Below are positions 41,337-50,184 of a stretch of 64,000 nucleotides of DNA, in pieces. The translations under genes were made by a program, and so were the position numbers. Below the pieces are notes generated by a model that was not told the DNA's origin, did not search any database, and saw only the letters and a list, made by a program, of their open reading frames with translations. The number at the start of each line of letters is the position of its first letter. Position 1 is the stretch's first letter. The stretch covers positions 1 to 64,000 of the forward strand of contig CALBDU010000084.1 in NCBI GenBank assembly GCA_937927335.1. Direction: 5' to 3'. The DNA comes from an uncultured Clostridium sp. (lineage in GTDB: Bacteria; Bacillota; Clostridia; Clostridiales; Clostridiaceae).

Positions 41337-41735
41337 ATGGTAATGACTGATCCTATCGCGGATTTATTAACCCGTATCAGAAATGCAAATATAGTTAAAC
41401 ATGAGATAGTAGAAGTACCTTCTTCAAACATAAAGAAGGCAGTTTCAAATATATTGCTTCAAGAAGGATATATAAAGGATATTGAAGAATACACAGATGG
41501 TCCTGTTGAGATGTTAAGATTAACAATGAAATATGGCCATAACAAGGAAAGAGTTATAACTGGCTTAAAGAGAATATCAAAGCCGGGATTAAGAGTTTAC
41601 TGCAGAAAAGAAGAAATTCCTAAAGTGCTTAATGGTTTAGGAGTTGCAATAGTTTCAACATCAAAAGGTATTGTAACAGATAAAGAAGCTAGAAAATTAG
41701 GAGTTGGCGGAGAAGTTCTTTGCTACATTTGGTAA
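41337..41735 (+). CDS. rpsH: 30S ribosomal protein S8
   Basis: Primary 16S rRNA-binding protein of the central domain; in E. coli it also represses the spc operon. It is 132 aa, beginning near MTDPIADLLTRIRNAN and ending with GIVTDKEARKLGVGGEVLCYIW. ATG 41337 is 8 bases after AAAGGAGG; ATG 41343 is an alternative start two codons later. Confidence 0.97.
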   Translation: MVMTDPIADLLTRIRNANIVKHEIVEVPSSNIKKAVSNILLQEGYIKDIEEYTDGPVEMLRLTMKYGHNKERVITGLKRISKPGLRVYCRKEEIPKVLNGLGVAIVSTSKGIVTDKEARKLGVGGEVLCYIW

Positions 41736-41758
41736 CAATAATACAGGAGGTGTAATTA

Positions 41759-42301
41759 ATGTCAAGAATAGGAAAATTACCTGTAGCTATACCAAGTGGC
41801 GTAACTGTTACAGTAACACCAGACAACGTTGTTACTGTGAAAGGTCCTAAAGGCCAGCTTGTAAAAGCTATGAGTGATAAAATAAACATAGCTCTTGAAG
41901 ATAATGCAATAGTTGTATCAAGAGACAGCGATGTAAAAGAAAAAAGAGCTCTTCATGGATTAACAAGAGCATTAGTTAACAACATGGTTGTAGGTGTAAC
42001 ACAGGGATACCAGAAAACTTTGGAATTAGTTGGTGTTGGTTACAGAGCTCAGCTTCAGGGCAAGAAACTAGTATTAAATCTTGGATATTCACATCCAGTT
42101 GAAATAGAACCAGTTGATGGTATCGAGTTCGAAACTCCTGCTACTAACAAAATTATTGTTAAAGGCATTGACAAGGAAAAAGTAGGTGCCGTTGCAGCAG
42201 ATATAAGAACTTGGAGAAAACCTGAACCTTATAAGGGAAAAGGTATCAAATATGATAACGAAGTTATAAGACGTAAGGAAGGTAAAACTGGTAAGAAGTA
42301 A
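41759..42301 (+). CDS. rplF: 50S ribosomal protein L6
   Basis: Stalk-base protein close to the sarcin-ricin loop. It is 180 aa, formed by two similar domains; the C-terminal RKPEPYKGKGIKY motif is the conserved rRNA contact. ATG 41759 follows CAGGAGGTG. It is an essential late step of 50S assembly. Neighbours are rpsH and rplR, as expected. Confidence 0.98.
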   Translation: MSRIGKLPVAIPSGVTVTVTPDNVVTVKGPKGQLVKAMSDKINIALEDNAIVVSRDSDVKEKRALHGLTRALVNNMVVGVTQGYQKTLELVGVGYRAQLQGKKLVLNLGYSHPVEIEPVDGIEFETPATNKIIVKGIDKEKVGAVAADIRTWRKPEPYKGKGIKYDNEVIRRKEGKTGKK

Positions 42302-42319
42302 TAGAAAGGAGTGAATACT

Positions 42320-42679
42320 ATGTTCAAAAAAGAAGATAGACAGGAAGCAAGAATTAGACGTCACTTAAGAGTTCGTAAGAAAATTTCTGGTACTGCTGAA
42401 AGACCAAGACTTGCGATTTACAGAAGTGAAAAGAATATATATGCTCAATTGATTGACGATGTTAGCGGAATAACATTAGCTGCTGCTTCAAGTTTAGATA
42501 AAGGATTTGAAGGAGTTGGAAGCAATAAGGAAGCTGCTAAAATGGTAGGCGAACTTATAGCAAAGAAAGCTTTGGACAAAGGAATTAAGGTAGTAGTATT
42601 TGATAGAGGCGGATTTGTATATCACGGAAGAGTACAGAGTCTTGCTGAAGGAGCTAGAGAAGCTGGCTTAGAATTCTAG
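42320..42679 (+). CDS. rplR: 50S ribosomal protein L18
   Basis: Binds 5S rRNA together with L5. It is 119 aa, with RRHLRVRKKISGTAERPRL in the N-terminal arginine-rich part and the C-terminal VVFDRGGFVYHGRVQSLAEGARE signature. ATG 42320 is 8 bases after AAAGGAG; the in-frame GTG at 42311 lies inside that site. Confidence 0.97.
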   Translation: MFKKEDRQEARIRRHLRVRKKISGTAERPRLAIYRSEKNIYAQLIDDVSGITLAAASSLDKGFEGVGSNKEAAKMVGELIAKKALDKGIKVVVFDRGGFVYHGRVQSLAEGAREAGLEF

Positions 42680-42695
42680 AGAAGGAGGAAAATAA

Positions 42696-43193
42696 ATGAG
42701 AATTGATCCTAGCAATTTAAATCTTAAGGAAAAAGTAGTATTTATAAACAGAGTTGCTAAGGTTGTTAAAGGTGGAAGAAACTTCAGATTCAGCGCACTT
42801 GTTGTGGTTGGAGATGAAGCAGGACACGTAGGTGTTGGAACCGGAAAGTCCATTGAAATACCAGAAGCAATCAGAAAAGCAATTGAAGATGCTAAGAAAA
42901 ATTTAGTTGAAGTTCCAATGGTAGGTACAACAATACCGCATGATATAGAAGGACAATTTGGAACTGGTAGAGTTCTTTTAATGACTGCATCAGAAGGTAC
43001 CGGAGTTATTGCCGGAGGTCCAGCAAGAGCGGTTATTGAGCTTTCAGGATTAAAGGATGTTAGAGCAAAATCATTAGGCTCAAACAATCCAAGAAATATG
43101 GTTAATGCAACAATAGACGGTTTATCAAGATTAAGGACAGCTGAGCAGATAGCTGCACTTAGAGGTAAAGCAGTCGATGAAATTTTAGGTTAG
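42696..43193 (+). CDS. rpsE: 30S ribosomal protein S5
   Basis: Shapes the mRNA entry channel; alterations near the N-terminal loop cause spectinomycin resistance elsewhere. It is 165 aa. The KVVKGGRNFRFSALVVVGD segment is the double-stranded-RNA-like domain with unaltered loop residues; the C-terminal domain carries GVIAGGPARAVIELSG. ATG 42696 follows GAAGGAGGA. Confidence 0.98.
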   Translation: MRIDPSNLNLKEKVVFINRVAKVVKGGRNFRFSALVVVGDEAGHVGVGTGKSIEIPEAIRKAIEDAKKNLVEVPMVGTTIPHDIEGQFGTGRVLLMTASEGTGVIAGGPARAVIELSGLKDVRAKSLGSNNPRNMVNATIDGLSRLRTAEQIAALRGKAVDEILG

Positions 43194-43205
43194 GAGGGAA
43201 TGACC

Positions 43206-43385
43206 TTGGCTAAACTAAAAATCACATTAAAAAAGAGCTTAATTGGCAGAAAGCAGGATCATATAGCAACTGTTAATGCTCTTGGTTTAAGAAAAATTGG
43301 AAAAACTGTAGAACACGAGGATACTCCTCAGATAAAGGGTATGATCAACAAAGTAAGCTATCTTCTAGAAGTAGAAGAGGCATAA
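43206..43385 (+). CDS. rpmD: 50S ribosomal protein L30
   Basis: Small protein of 59 aa beginning AKLKITLKKSLIGRKQDH. The TTG start at 43206 is chosen because AGGAGG at 43192-43197 is 8 bases upstream and the protein then has the family N-terminus; the in-frame ATG at 43200 almost touches the site. L30 is absent from some bacteria but present in the standard place here. Confidence 0.95.
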   Translation: MAKLKITLKKSLIGRKQDHIATVNALGLRKIGKTVEHEDTPQIKGMINKVSYLLEVEEA

Positions 43386-43404
43386 TAAGAGGAGGTGTAA
43401 AGTT

Positions 43405-43845
43405 ATGAAACTTCATGAATTATCTCCAGCAGAAGGATCCAGAAAGGCTCCTAAGAGAATCGGAAGAGGTACTGGTTCAGGCCTTGGAAGGAATGCTGGT
43501 AAAGGTGAAAAGGGACAGAAAGCTAGATCCGGCGGTGGAGTAAGACCAGGTTTTGAAGGAGGTCAGATGCCGCTTTACAGAAGACTTCCTAAGAGAGGCT
43601 TCACAAATATATTTGCAAAAGAATATTCAACTTTAAATATAGACAGATTAAATATATTTGAAGATGGTACAGAAGTAACACCTGAACTTTTATTAGAGAT
43701 GAAAATTGTTAAAAAAGCTAAAAATGGTGTTAAAATATTAGGAAACGGTGAGTTGCAGAAGAAATTAACTGTTAAAGCATCAAAGTTTTCTAAAGTTGCA
43801 GCTGAAAAAATTGAAGCAGCTGGAGGAAAAGTCGAGGTGGTATAA
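43405..43845 (+). CDS. rplO: 50S ribosomal protein L15
   Basis: Late-assembly protein with a long extended N-terminus rich in glycine, arginine and lysine (about 10-55) that threads into 23S rRNA; a globular domain follows. It is 146 aa. ATG 43405 follows AGAGGAGGTG. Its stop overlaps the secY start by one base (TAATG), so translation of the two is probably coupled. Confidence 0.97.
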   Translation: MKLHELSPAEGSRKAPKRIGRGTGSGLGRNAGKGEKGQKARSGGGVRPGFEGGQMPLYRRLPKRGFTNIFAKEYSTLNIDRLNIFEDGTEVTPELLLEMKIVKKAKNGVKILGNGELQKKLTVKASKFSKVAAEKIEAAGGKVEVV

Positions 43846-45122
43846 TGTTATCGACCCTACGCAATGCCTGGAAAGTTCCAGACCTTAGAAAAAGGTTACT
43901 ATTTACCGTCTTTATGATTGCACTTTTCAGAATGGGAAATCATATCCCTGTACCGGGAATTGATACTGCAAAGCTTACAGAGTTAACCAGCAGCGGATCA
44001 TTGTTTGGATTTTATGATTTGATATCCGGTGGTGCTTTCAGCAGATTTAGTATATTTGCAATGGGAGTTATACCATATATCAATGCATCTATTATAATGC
44101 AATTGCTGCAGGTTGCAGTTCCGGCATTAGAGCAGCTTTCTAAGGAAGGCGAAGATGGTAGGAAGAAATTACAGCAGTATACCAGATATGGCGCAGTAGT
44201 TTTGGCAGTAATTCAAGCTTTTAGTACATATGCTATTATAGTTAAAGCAGGTGCTATAACCAGCAGTACTAAGCTTAGTATTTTCCTTATAATATTGACA
44301 CTTACCACTGCATCTACATTCTTAATGTGGTTTGGTGATATGATAACTGAAAAAGGAATTGGGAACGGAATGTCGTTATTGATATTTGTTAATATAGTTT
44401 CGAGATTTCCTTCTACATTATATTCCATTGCAGGACTTCAATCAGCAGAAACGGTTAATTTCGTAGAGGTAATAATGTTTGCAGCAGCTATTTTTGTATT
44501 ATTTGTTGCAGTTGTAATAATGAGTCTGGCAGAGAGAAGAATTCCAGTTCAATATGCCGGAAAAACTGCAGGCGGCAAAGTATACAGAGGCCAATCAACG
44601 CATATTCCAATAAACGTAAATGCATCAGCAGTTATCGGTATAATATTTGCAATCTCTGTTATGCAGTTTCCTATGACAATAGGTCAGTTTTGGCCTGATT
44701 CAGCTTTCAACCTGTTTATAACAGGCAGTAAGTTCAGTCCATTCAAGGAAAACAGCTGGCAGTATGCAATGACCTACTTTATACTTACCATATTCTTTAC
44801 CTGGTTCTATACTCAGGTAACCTTTAAACCTGAGGAAATGGCTGAAAATATGCATAAGTCCTCCGGGTTTATACCAGGTATCAGACCAGGGGAGCCTACA
44901 GCAGCCCATATTGAAAAGGTGCTTGGTAAAATTGCTGTAATAGGCGGTGCCTTTGCAGGAATAATTGCCATAACTCCTATAATTGCTGAAGGTTATACAA
45001 ACTTTAAAGGTATATATTTTGGCGGCACAGGATTACTGATAATGGTTGGTGTGGCACTGGATACTTTGAGACAAATTGAATCTCAGTTAGTAATGCGTCA
45101 TTACCAGGGATTTTTAAAATAA
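43845..45122 (+). CDS. secY: SecY, protein-conducting channel
   Basis: Main subunit of the Sec translocon with ten predicted membrane helices across 425 aa. The GNHIPVPGID segment after TM1 leads to the plug region, and the cytoplasmic loops with AERRIPVQYAGK and the GIRPGEPTAAHIEKVL segment bind SecA and the ribosome. ATG 43845 overlaps the rplO stop. SecE is encoded at 18867. Confidence 0.98.
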   Translation: MLSTLRNAWKVPDLRKRLLFTVFMIALFRMGNHIPVPGIDTAKLTELTSSGSLFGFYDLISGGAFSRFSIFAMGVIPYINASIIMQLLQVAVPALEQLSKEGEDGRKKLQQYTRYGAVVLAVIQAFSTYAIIVKAGAITSSTKLSIFLIILTLTTASTFLMWFGDMITEKGIGNGMSLLIFVNIVSRFPSTLYSIAGLQSAETVNFVEVIMFAAAIFVLFVAVVIMSLAERRIPVQYAGKTAGGKVYRGQSTHIPINVNASAVIGIIFAISVMQFPMTIGQFWPDSAFNLFITGSKFSPFKENSWQYAMTYFILTIFFTWFYTQVTFKPEEMAENMHKSSGFIPGIRPGEPTAAHIEKVLGKIAVIGGAFAGIIAITPIIAEGYTNFKGIYFGGTGLLIMVGVALDTLRQIESQLVMRHYQGFLK

Positions 45123-45140
45123 AGTTTTGGAGATGATGCT

Positions 45141-45794
45141 ATGAAAATTATATTATTAGGTCCTCCGGGAGCCGGAAAAGGTACACAGGCAAAATCAATA
45201 AGTGAGGCTTATCATATTCCTCATATATCTACAGGTGATATTTTCAGAAAAAATATCACTGAAAAGACGCCTCTAGGAGTAGAAGCTAAAGGATATATGG
45301 ATAGAGGACAGCTTGTTCCTGATGAGCTTACTATAAACCTGGTTACTGACAGGCTTCAAAATGAGGATTGTAAGAATGGATATCTTCTGGATGGTTTTCC
45401 AAGGACAGTTAAGCAGGCTGAAGCCTTGGATGCATTCCTTAATAAAAATGGAAACAGCATAGATGCTGCATTACTCATAGATGTTCCGTTTTCATTTATA
45501 TTAGAAAGAATGACCGGCAGAAGAGTTTGCAGCCAATGTGGTGCAAGCTACCATGTAAATAATAATCCTTCCAAAATTGAAGGAAAATGTGATTTATGCG
45601 GTGGAGCATTAATCCAGAGAAAAGACGATAGTGAAGATACTGTTAATGAACGTTTAGATGTATATGAAAAGCAGACTCAGCCACTTGTTGAATATTATAA
45701 GAAGAATAACATACTTAAAACAATAGATGGGACCAGAGCTATAGACAAGGTATTTGAAGAGATCTGTAGTTTACTGGGAGCTGAGAGTAAATGA
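45141..45794 (+). CDS. adk: adenylate kinase
   Basis: Interconverts ATP + AMP and two ADP. P-loop GPPGAGKGTQ (7-16). The long form with a zinc-binding LID: C130, C133, C150 and C153 form two CxxC pairs, usual in Gram-positive bacteria; 217 aa. ATG 45141 follows TTTTGGAGATG, with a moderate site. The stop overlaps the map start by 4 bases (ATGA). Confidence 0.97.
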   Translation: MKIILLGPPGAGKGTQAKSISEAYHIPHISTGDIFRKNITEKTPLGVEAKGYMDRGQLVPDELTINLVTDRLQNEDCKNGYLLDGFPRTVKQAEALDAFLNKNGNSIDAALLIDVPFSFILERMTGRRVCSQCGASYHVNNNPSKIEGKCDLCGGALIQRKDDSEDTVNERLDVYEKQTQPLVEYYKKNNILKTIDGTRAIDKVFEEICSLLGAESK

Positions 45795-46540
45795 TTAATA
45801 TTAAAACAGATCATGAAATTGAGTATATGAGACAAGCGGGCAAGATTGTTGGGGAGACTCTTGCAATGCTACAAGAGGTAATCAGGCCAGGAATAACGAC
45901 TGCGGATTTGGATATAATGGCAGAAGAATACATTAATAAATGTGGGGCTAAACCATCCTTTAAGGGATACTATGGATTCCCGGCTTCACTATGTACATCT
46001 ATAAATTCAGAAGTAGTACATGGAATCCCATCAAAGAGTGTAGTACTTAAAGAAGGGGACATCATCAGCATTGACTGTGGTGCAATACTTAACGGATTTC
46101 ATGGAGATGCAGCCAGGACTTATCCGGTTGGAAATGTTTCTGCTGAAGCTCAAAAATTAATTCAAGTTACAAAAGAAAGCTTCTTTAAGGGAGTTGAAAA
46201 AGCTGTTATAGGTAATAGATTGACAGACATTTCCCATGCTATCCAGGAGTATGCTGAGTCTTTCGGATATTCTATGGTAAGAGATTACGTTGGTCATGGA
46301 ATTGGAAGAAACATGCATGAGGATCCTGAAGTTCCAAACTTCGGAAGGCCTCATAGAGGACCAAAGCTTGCAAAGGGAATGGTACTTGCAATAGAACCTA
46401 TGGTTAACCTTGGAGACTATCATGTTAAAGTGATGCCTAATAATTGGACTGTTGTAACAGTGGACGGCAGTTTATCCAGCCACTATGAAAACACTGTGGC
46501 AATAACTGAAAATGGACCGGAAATACTAACACTAGTTTAA
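45791..46540 (+). CDS. map: methionine aminopeptidase, type I
   Basis: Removes the N-terminal methionine of new proteins. The dinuclear metal site is complete: aspartates in SIDCGAILNGFHGDAARTY, histidine in GHGIGRNMHEDP, and glutamates in AIEPM and ENTVAI. It is 249 aa, with no zinc-finger extension. ATG 45791 overlaps adk by 4 bases. It follows secY and adk, the standard order. Confidence 0.97.
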   Translation: MINIKTDHEIEYMRQAGKIVGETLAMLQEVIRPGITTADLDIMAEEYINKCGAKPSFKGYYGFPASLCTSINSEVVHGIPSKSVVLKEGDIISIDCGAILNGFHGDAARTYPVGNVSAEAQKLIQVTKESFFKGVEKAVIGNRLTDISHAIQEYAESFGYSMVRDYVGHGIGRNMHEDPEVPNFGRPHRGPKLAKGMVLAIEPMVNLGDYHVKVMPNNWTVVTVDGSLSSHYENTVAITENGPEILTLV

Positions 46541-46554
46541 TTGAGGTGAATTTA

Positions 46555-46812
46555 TTGGATAGAACAACCCTTGTTGGTAAATTGGCATATTCAAAAGCTG
46601 GAAGGGATAAAGGTAAACCTTATATAATAGTAAAAGTTCTGGATGAGAAGTACGTATATTTAAGTGACGGACACCTGAGAACAGTTGGAAAACCAAAATT
46701 GAAAAAGCTTATGCATTTGAACATTTCAAATGATGGGCTGCAAGGTGAAAGTTTAGAGGATTTAATTATAGAAAATTTTTTGCAGTCTTACGACAAGAAT
46801 GAGGAGGTTTGA
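46555..46812 (+). CDS. KOW-domain RNA-binding protein (L14e-like)
   Basis: An 85-aa small protein. The N-terminal LVGKLAYSKAGRDKGKPYIIVKVLD part matches the KOW/L14e-like fold found in a gene between map and infA in many Firmicutes. The C-terminal 40 residues are charged and helical. The TTG start at 46555 is 6 bases after GAGGTG; the in-frame GTG at 46546 overlaps that site. Role unknown; a ribosome- or RNA-linked role is suggested only by fold and position. infA starts 8 bases after its stop. Confidence 0.85.
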   Translation: MDRTTLVGKLAYSKAGRDKGKPYIIVKVLDEKYVYLSDGHLRTVGKPKLKKLMHLNISNDGLQGESLEDLIIENFLQSYDKNEEV

Positions 46813-46819
46813 TTACCTT

Positions 46820-47038
46820 ATGTCAAAAGATGATGTTATTGAAATGCAAGGTATTGTGTTAGAATCATTACCTAATGCCATGTTTTTGGTAGAGCTTGAA
46901 AGCGGGCATAAAATATTAGGTCATATATCAGGAAAATTAAGAATGAATTTTATTAGAATTCTTCCAGGTGATAAGGTAACAGTTGAACTATCTCCATATG
47001 ATTTAACTAGGGGACGTATTACCTGGAGGGCAAAGTAA
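46820..47038 (+). CDS. infA: translation initiation factor IF-1
   Basis: OB-fold factor that occupies the ribosomal A site during initiation. It is exactly the usual 72 aa, from SKDDVIEMQGIVLESLPNAM to LTRGRITWR. ATG 46820 is taken, although GAGGAGG is 12 bases away; an in-frame codon at 46799 would add seven residues foreign to IF-1. It is between the KOW gene and rpmJ. Confidence 0.97.
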   Translation: MSKDDVIEMQGIVLESLPNAMFLVELESGHKILGHISGKLRMNFIRILPGDKVTVELSPYDLTRGRITWRAK

Positions 47039-47054
47039 TTAAGGAGGGTTAGCT

Positions 47055-47168
47055 ATGAAAGTTAGACCGTCAGTTAAGCCTATATGTGAAAAATGCAAAA
47101 TCATAAAAAGAAAAGGAAGAGTAATGGTTATTTGTGAAAATCCTAAACATAAGCAGAAACAGGGCTAA
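47055..47168 (+). CDS. rpmJ: 50S ribosomal protein L36
   Basis: A 37-aa protein, MKVRPSVKPICEKCKIIKRK at its start. Cys11 and Cys14, Cys27 and His32 are the zinc ligands of the C+ form. ATG 47055 follows AAGGAGGG. It lies between infA and rpsM as expected. Confidence 0.97.
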   Translation: MKVRPSVKPICEKCKIIKRKGRVMVICENPKHKQKQG

Positions 47169-47171
47169 TTT

Positions 47172-47226
47172 GTTTTAGGAGCGGCTGACAATGATTATAG
47201 AAAAATATAATTTATTGGCCTAAAAC
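47172..47226 (+). promoter_or_regulatory. folded region between rpmJ and rpsM
   Basis: GTTTTAGG (47172-47179) pairs perfectly with CCTAAAAC (47219-47226). Inside it ATTATA (47194-47199) pairs with TATAAT (47206-47211). The rest of the 108-base gap shows no promoter. It is the only long gap in the alpha operon and could be a translational control site; no known family is recognised. Confidence 0.45.
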
Positions 47227-47276
47227 TTAATAATATACTTTTATCCTAACAATTGATATCAGGAGGTGTAAATTTA

Positions 47277-47648
47277 ATGGCAAGAATAGCAGGTATCGAC
47301 CTACCAAAGGAAAAAAGAGTTGAAATAGGTTTGACTTATATATACGGCATAGGATTACCAAGTTCACATCAGATTCTTAGCGCTACTGGTGTAAACCCAG
47401 ATACTAGAGTTAAAGACTTAAGCGAAGAAGAAGTAAATGCACTTAGAGATTATATCAACAAGAATTTAAAAGTTGAAGGTGACTTGAGAAGAGAAATTGC
47501 TTTAAGTATAAAGAGACTTATGGAAATAGGTTGCTATAGAGGAATCAGACATAGAAGAGGTCTTCCAGTTAGAGGACAGAAGACAAAGACAAATGCTAGA
47601 ACAAGAAAAGGACCAAAGAAAGCTATCGGCGGTAAGAAGAAAAAATAA
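47277..47648 (+). CDS. rpsM: 30S ribosomal protein S13
   Basis: Head protein that contacts the P-site tRNA and forms bridges to the 50S subunit. It is 123 aa, beginning ARIAGIDLPKEKRVEIGLTY and ending in the basic tail with RHRRGLPVRGQKTKTNARTR. The start is ATG 47277, after AGGAGGTG at normal distance; an upstream in-frame start at 47253 overlaps the site. It opens the alpha operon. Confidence 0.98.
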   Translation: MARIAGIDLPKEKRVEIGLTYIYGIGLPSSHQILSATGVNPDTRVKDLSEEEVNALRDYINKNLKVEGDLRREIALSIKRLMEIGCYRGIRHRRGLPVRGQKTKTNARTRKGPKKAIGGKKKK

Positions 47649-47670
47649 TCAGCGATAAGGAGGGAATTAA

Positions 47671-48069
47671 ATGGCAGCTGGATCAAAAGTTAAAAAGACA
47701 AGAAGAAGAAAAGAAAGAAAAAATGTTGAACATGGTTGTGCACATATAAAGTCAACTTTTAATAATTCAATAGTTACACTAACTGATGCTGTTGGAAATA
47801 CTCTTTCATGGGCCAGTGCAGGCGGATTAGGCTTTAGAGGCTCAAGAAAAAGTACTCCTTTTGCAGCTCAAATGGCAGCAGAAACAGCAGCAAAAGCAGC
47901 TATGGAACATGGCTTAAAGAGCATTGAAGTTTATGTAAAAGGACCAGGAGCTGGTAGAGAAGCAGCTATAAGGTCACTTCAAGCTGCTGGTTTGGAAGTT
48001 ACATTAATAAAGGATGTTACTCCTATTCCACATAACGGATGCAGACCACCAAAAAGAAGAAGAGTATAG
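47671..48069 (+). CDS. rpsK: 30S ribosomal protein S11
   Basis: Platform protein near the Shine-Dalgarno/anti-Shine-Dalgarno helix. It is 132 aa, with AHIKSTFNNSIVTLTD and the C-terminal DVTPIPHNGCRPPKRRRV motif, whose Asn-Gly is prone to isoaspartate formation. ATG 47671 follows AAGGAGGG. It lies between rpsM and rpsD. Confidence 0.98.
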   Translation: MAAGSKVKKTRRRKERKNVEHGCAHIKSTFNNSIVTLTDAVGNTLSWASAGGLGFRGSRKSTPFAAQMAAETAAKAAMEHGLKSIEVYVKGPGAGREAAIRSLQAAGLEVTLIKDVTPIPHNGCRPPKRRRV

Positions 48070-48095
48070 TTTATAGAAACAGGAGGTGTAATTAA

Positions 48096-48716
48096 ATGGC
48101 AAGATATACAGGAGCCGTTTGCAGGCTTTGCAGAAGAGAAGGCTTAAAACTATTTCTTAAAGGAGATAGATGCTATACAGACAAATGTGCGTTCTCCAGA
48201 AGAGGATACGCACCAGGACAACACGGTCAGGGCAGAAAGAAAATGTCTAATTATGGCTTACAATTAAGAGAAAAACAAAAAGCTAAAAGAATTTATGGCG
48301 TTTTGGAAGGCCAGTTCAGAAAATACTATGAAGAAGCAGAAAGACTAAAAGGAATCACCGGTGAGAATCTTCTTAGACTTCTTGAATTAAGATTAGACAG
48401 CGTTGTATTTAAACTGGGATATGGAAATTCAAGAAGTGAAGCAAGACAGCTGGTAAATCACGGACATTTCTTGGTAAATGGACGTAAGGTTGACATAGCT
48501 TCCTATGAATTAAAAGTGAATGATGTTGTTTCCGTATGCGATAAGAGCAAAGCAACTGAAAAGTTTAAGGCTTTCGCAGAAAATCCTAAGGCTTTACCTA
48601 ACTGGATAGAAGGAAATGCTGAAAATTTTGAAGCTAAAATCGTTAGTGTTCCTTCAAGAGCGGATATAGATGTACCTGTTAACGAAACATTGATTGTTGA
48701 GTTATATAGCAAGTAA
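48096..48716 (+). CDS. rpsD: 30S ribosomal protein S4 (zinc-type)
   Basis: Assembly initiator of 30S and translational repressor in some bacteria. It is 206 aa. The N-terminus has CRLC (10-13) and two further cysteines in DRCYTDKC, the C+ zinc form. The S4-type RNA-binding module is around residues 95-160. In Bacillus rpsD is separate from the alpha operon; here it is between rpsK and rpoA, the clostridial arrangement. ATG 48096 follows AGGAGGTG. Confidence 0.97.
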   Translation: MARYTGAVCRLCRREGLKLFLKGDRCYTDKCAFSRRGYAPGQHGQGRKKMSNYGLQLREKQKAKRIYGVLEGQFRKYYEEAERLKGITGENLLRLLELRLDSVVFKLGYGNSRSEARQLVNHGHFLVNGRKVDIASYELKVNDVVSVCDKSKATEKFKAFAENPKALPNWIEGNAENFEAKIVSVPSRADIDVPVNETLIVELYSK

Positions 48717-48773
48717 TTGTAGAATCGGTTGCCCTCGAAATAGAGAAACAAATTAATAGAAGGAGGGTTATGT

Positions 48774-49721
48774 ATGTTAGAAATAGAAAAGCCTAAAATA
48801 GAGTGTGTTGAAATTAGTGAAGATGGTTTCTACGGCAAGTTTGTAGTTGAGCCTCTTGAAAGAGGATACGGCATAACTTTAGGTAATGCGATGAGAAGAA
48901 TACTTCTTTCATCCTTACCTGGAGCTGCTGCAAACCATGTGAGAATTGATGGTGTTCTTCATGAGTTTTCTACAGTTAATGGAGTAAAAGAAGATGTTAC
49001 AGAGCTGATAATCAATATCAAATCTTTAGCATTGTCTATGAATGGTGAAGGAAATAGAACCATATACATAGACGCAAAGGGACCTGGAGAAGTTAAGGCA
49101 GGAGATATAAAAACTGATGGAGATGTGGAAATTATAAATAAGGATCTTCATATTGCAACTTTGGATGATAATGGAAGATTGTATATGGAAATCCTTGTTA
49201 ACAGAGGAAGAGGCTATGTTTCCCAGAATAAGAATAAGAGCGAAGAAATGCCAATAGGCACAATTCCTGTAGATTCAATATATACTCCAGTTAAAAGAGT
49301 TAACTTCAACGTGGAAAATACAAGAGTAGGTCAGATTACTGACTATGATAAACTGACCCTTGAAGTATGGACCAATGGTACTATAAAACCTGAAGAGGCA
49401 ATAAGCTTATCTGCCAAGATATTGATAGAGCACTTCAAGTTATTTATGACATTGACTGATCATGCTAATGATGTGGAAATACTCATTGAAAAGGAAGAAG
49501 ACAAAAAGGAAAAAGTCCTTGAAATGACTATTGAAGAGCTGGATCTTTCAGTTAGAAGTTACAACTGCCTAAAGAGGGCAGGAATTAACACCGTTCAGGA
49601 ATTGACTGAAAGAACTATGGATGACATGATGAAGGTTAGAAATTTAGGTAAAAAATCCCTTGAAGAAGTTGAACAAAAGCTTGAAGCTCTTGGATTGGGA
49701 TTAAAGCAGACGGAAGAATAA
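48774..49721 (+). CDS. rpoA: RNA polymerase alpha subunit
   Basis: It has 315 aa. The N-terminal assembly domain carries VEPLERGYGITLGNAMRRIL; after a short acidic linker (about 235-247) the C-terminal domain has the DLSVRSYNCLKRAGINTVQEL helix and VRNLGKKSLEEV, used to contact UP elements and activators. ATG 48774 follows GAAGGAGGG. It completes the polymerase set with rpoBC at 22270-29516. Confidence 0.98.
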   Translation: MLEIEKPKIECVEISEDGFYGKFVVEPLERGYGITLGNAMRRILLSSLPGAAANHVRIDGVLHEFSTVNGVKEDVTELIINIKSLALSMNGEGNRTIYIDAKGPGEVKAGDIKTDGDVEIINKDLHIATLDDNGRLYMEILVNRGRGYVSQNKNKSEEMPIGTIPVDSIYTPVKRVNFNVENTRVGQITDYDKLTLEVWTNGTIKPEEAISLSAKILIEHFKLFMTLTDHANDVEILIEKEEDKKEKVLEMTIEELDLSVRSYNCLKRAGINTVQELTERTMDDMMKVRNLGKKSLEEVEQKLEALGLGLKQTEE

Positions 49722-49772
49722 AGTTCAGATAACCTGATGAAAAACAGGCATTTAAAGTAAGGAGGTATAGTG

Positions 49773-50114
49773 ATGGCAGGATATCGTAAATTAGGTCGCC
49801 CTAGTGATCAGAGAAGGGCTATGCTTAGAAATCTTGTTACTAGTTTTTTAAAGTATGGTAAGATCGAAACTACCGAAACAAGAGCCAAAGAAACAAGAAG
49901 CTTAGCAGAAAAAATGATAACTCTTGCAAAAAGAGGAGATCTTCATGCAAGAAGACAAGTACTTTCATTCGTAACAGAAGAAGAAGTAGTAAAAAATTTA
50001 TTTGATAATGTTGCTCCAAAATACTCTGAAAGAGAAGGCGGTTATACTAGAATGTATAAAGTTGGACCAAGAAGAGGAGACGGAGCTGAGGTTGTTATAC
50101 TAGAGTTAGTATAA
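49773..50114 (+). CDS. rplQ: 50S ribosomal protein L17
   Basis: Tunnel-exit protein of 113 aa beginning AGYRKLGRPSDQRRAMLRNL. ATG 49773 is 7 bases after AAGGAGG; the in-frame GTG at 49770 is adjacent but less likely. Last gene of the S10-spc-alpha run; a terminator follows at once. The C-terminus (PRRGDGAEVVILELV) is complete. Confidence 0.97.
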   Translation: MAGYRKLGRPSDQRRAMLRNLVTSFLKYGKIETTETRAKETRSLAEKMITLAKRGDLHARRQVLSFVTEEEVVKNLFDNVAPKYSEREGGYTRMYKVGPRRGDGAEVVILELV

Positions 50115-50120
50115 AATCAG

Positions 50121-50154
50121 AGGGGATTAAGTAAACTAGCTTAGTCCCCATTTT
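50121..50154 (+). terminator. terminator of the S10-spc-alpha operon
   Basis: A 10-bp stem (50122-50131 with 50140-50149, one G-U pair) with an 8-base loop is followed by ATTTTC. The T tract is short, so read-through to the ecf genes is possible; I see no strong promoter between it and ecfA1. Confidence 0.75.
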
Positions 50155-50184
50155 CATACTCTCATACACACAGTGAGGTGTTCA

